Origin: Sophora flavescens
Taxonomy: Eukaryota > Streptophyta > Magnoliopsida > Fabales > Fabaceae
NCBI GenBank assembly: GCA_030762895.1
Contig: JAUPTC010000136.1
Location: 26,699-90,698, forward strand
DNA: 64,000 nt
Direction: 5' to 3'
Made by a program: the position numbers and the translations under genes. A model generated the notes under the pieces. That model saw nothing but the letters and a program-made list of their open reading frames with translations, was not told the origin of the DNA and ran no database searches. Of this stretch, positions 63,301 to 64,000 are shown piece by piece; position 1 is the first letter of the stretch, and every line of letters begins with the position of its first letter.

Positions 63301-64000
63301 TCTAATTTTCGTCACTTTAAGGCTTTTGCGGGTGTAAACTACTATTTATGCTTATTAATCCTGACCGAACCCTAGACCAAATTAAGGGCCTCTGAATAAG
63401 TTTTCCAACAAGGTATCATATGCCTTAATTGGGCTTAAGATGTGTAAGTTAAGCTCATTTAAGTGAAGGAACATCAACGACTGCGCACTGATCCACGCCA
63501 TAGAACTGGGAGCCCAATTTAGCCTTGATTTTGGCATAATTTAACAATTCTTGTGTCCTTAAATTGTAGGTATTTTCCTTATCTTTCTAGGGATAACAAG
63601 AACACCAAAATCCGATATCTGTAGCTCTAGTTATGCTCTGCGCAAGGCAACAAGGTCATGATGAGTGAAAAATCAAAAAATCAACAATGTTTAGCAATTA
63701 AGCCCAATTAAGCCCAATAATGTAGACGCAAAAACAATAATTGTAAAATTTGTCTAACTTCCATCTCTTTCTGGCTTGTGCGGCTGTAAACTGCTATTTA
63801 TGCTTATTAATCCCGACCTAACCCTAGACCAAATTAAGGGCCTCTGAATAAGCTTTCCATCAAGGTATCATATGCCTTAATTGGGATTAAGATAAGTAAG
63901 TTAGGCCCTTTTAAGTGAATGAACATCATGGACTGCGCACTAATCCGCCCCAGAGAACTCGGGACCCAATTTATACTTGATTTTGGCATAATTTGGCAAT

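Larger units (their letters stand above)
26314..64000. repeat. Tandem satellite array, right block (about 85 monomers)
   Basis: The same monomer continues in one orientation to the end of the window. Sub-regions differ in local similarity: ragged copies at 26.3-29.7 kb, a two-monomer duplication at 29.4-31.2 kb, a duplicated variant monomer at 35.0-35.9 kb, a seven-monomer higher-order repeat at about 37.8-49.5 kb, then mixed monomers to 64 kb. Short-type monomers without the second CAATTAAGCC unit dominate here. No genes are seen. Confidence 0.96.

Noticed and set aside
1..64000. CRISPR array as an explanation for the regular repeats
   Set aside because: Repeat units are about 450 bp with no short-repeat and unique-spacer structure, and there are no cas genes. 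The context is a plant satellite.
13281..64000. rDNA spacer or 5S array as an explanation for the tandem units
   Set aside because: No 5S internal promoter words and no conserved rRNA sequence are visible in the monomer.

Overview
The window looks like plant, most likely eudicot, nuclear heterochromatin. Nearly all of it is one AT-rich tandem satellite with a monomer of about 444-454 bp. It runs from 1 to 5863 and from 13281 to 64000, roughly 125 monomers, all in the same orientation. The plant assignment rests on a CACTA (En/Spm) DNA transposon with a Transposase_24-like (Ptta/En/Spm) protein fragment, GT-AG introns, and a leader typical of plant genes. I cannot name the species.

Layout. 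(1) 1-5863: satellite of about 13 monomers. (2) 5864-13280: a complete 7,417-bp CACTA element inserted inside one monomer. It has CACTACA termini, a 3-bp AAA target-site duplication and subterminal repeats of the GGCAACGGTTTT type. Its interior holds a leader and first donor site, an AAAATT microsatellite, a 1.03-kb tandem duplication of non-coding DNA, a small minus-strand ORF inside a region bounded by a 29-bp inverted repeat, and a plus-strand multi-exon gene remnant. That remnant codes for a 51-residue-repeat domain, an acidic stretch and a truncated Transposase_24-like domain. No catalytic TNPD-type transposase is visible, so the element is probably non-autonomous. (3) 13281-25813: more satellite, increasingly ragged towards a gap. 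(4) 25814-26313: an assembly gap of exactly 500 N. (5) 26314-64000: satellite again. It includes a dimer duplication near 29.4-31.2 kb, a duplicated monomer with an internal 22-bp duplication near 35 kb, and a higher-order repeat at about 37.8-49.5 kb whose 3.12-kb unit equals seven monomers. It also has several monomers shortened by internal deletions and a corrupted homopolymer-rich stretch at about 60.18-60.32 kb.

Outside the CACTA element I see no protein-coding gene, tRNA, rRNA or CRISPR array. The many short ORFs in the satellite are the same monomer read in the same frames. The two biologically interesting threads are the CACTA insertion with its possibly acquired sequences, and the homogenisation history of the satellite. 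A technical thread runs alongside: differences between otherwise near-identical copies cluster at CG/CTG-rich positions, which suggests consensus error.
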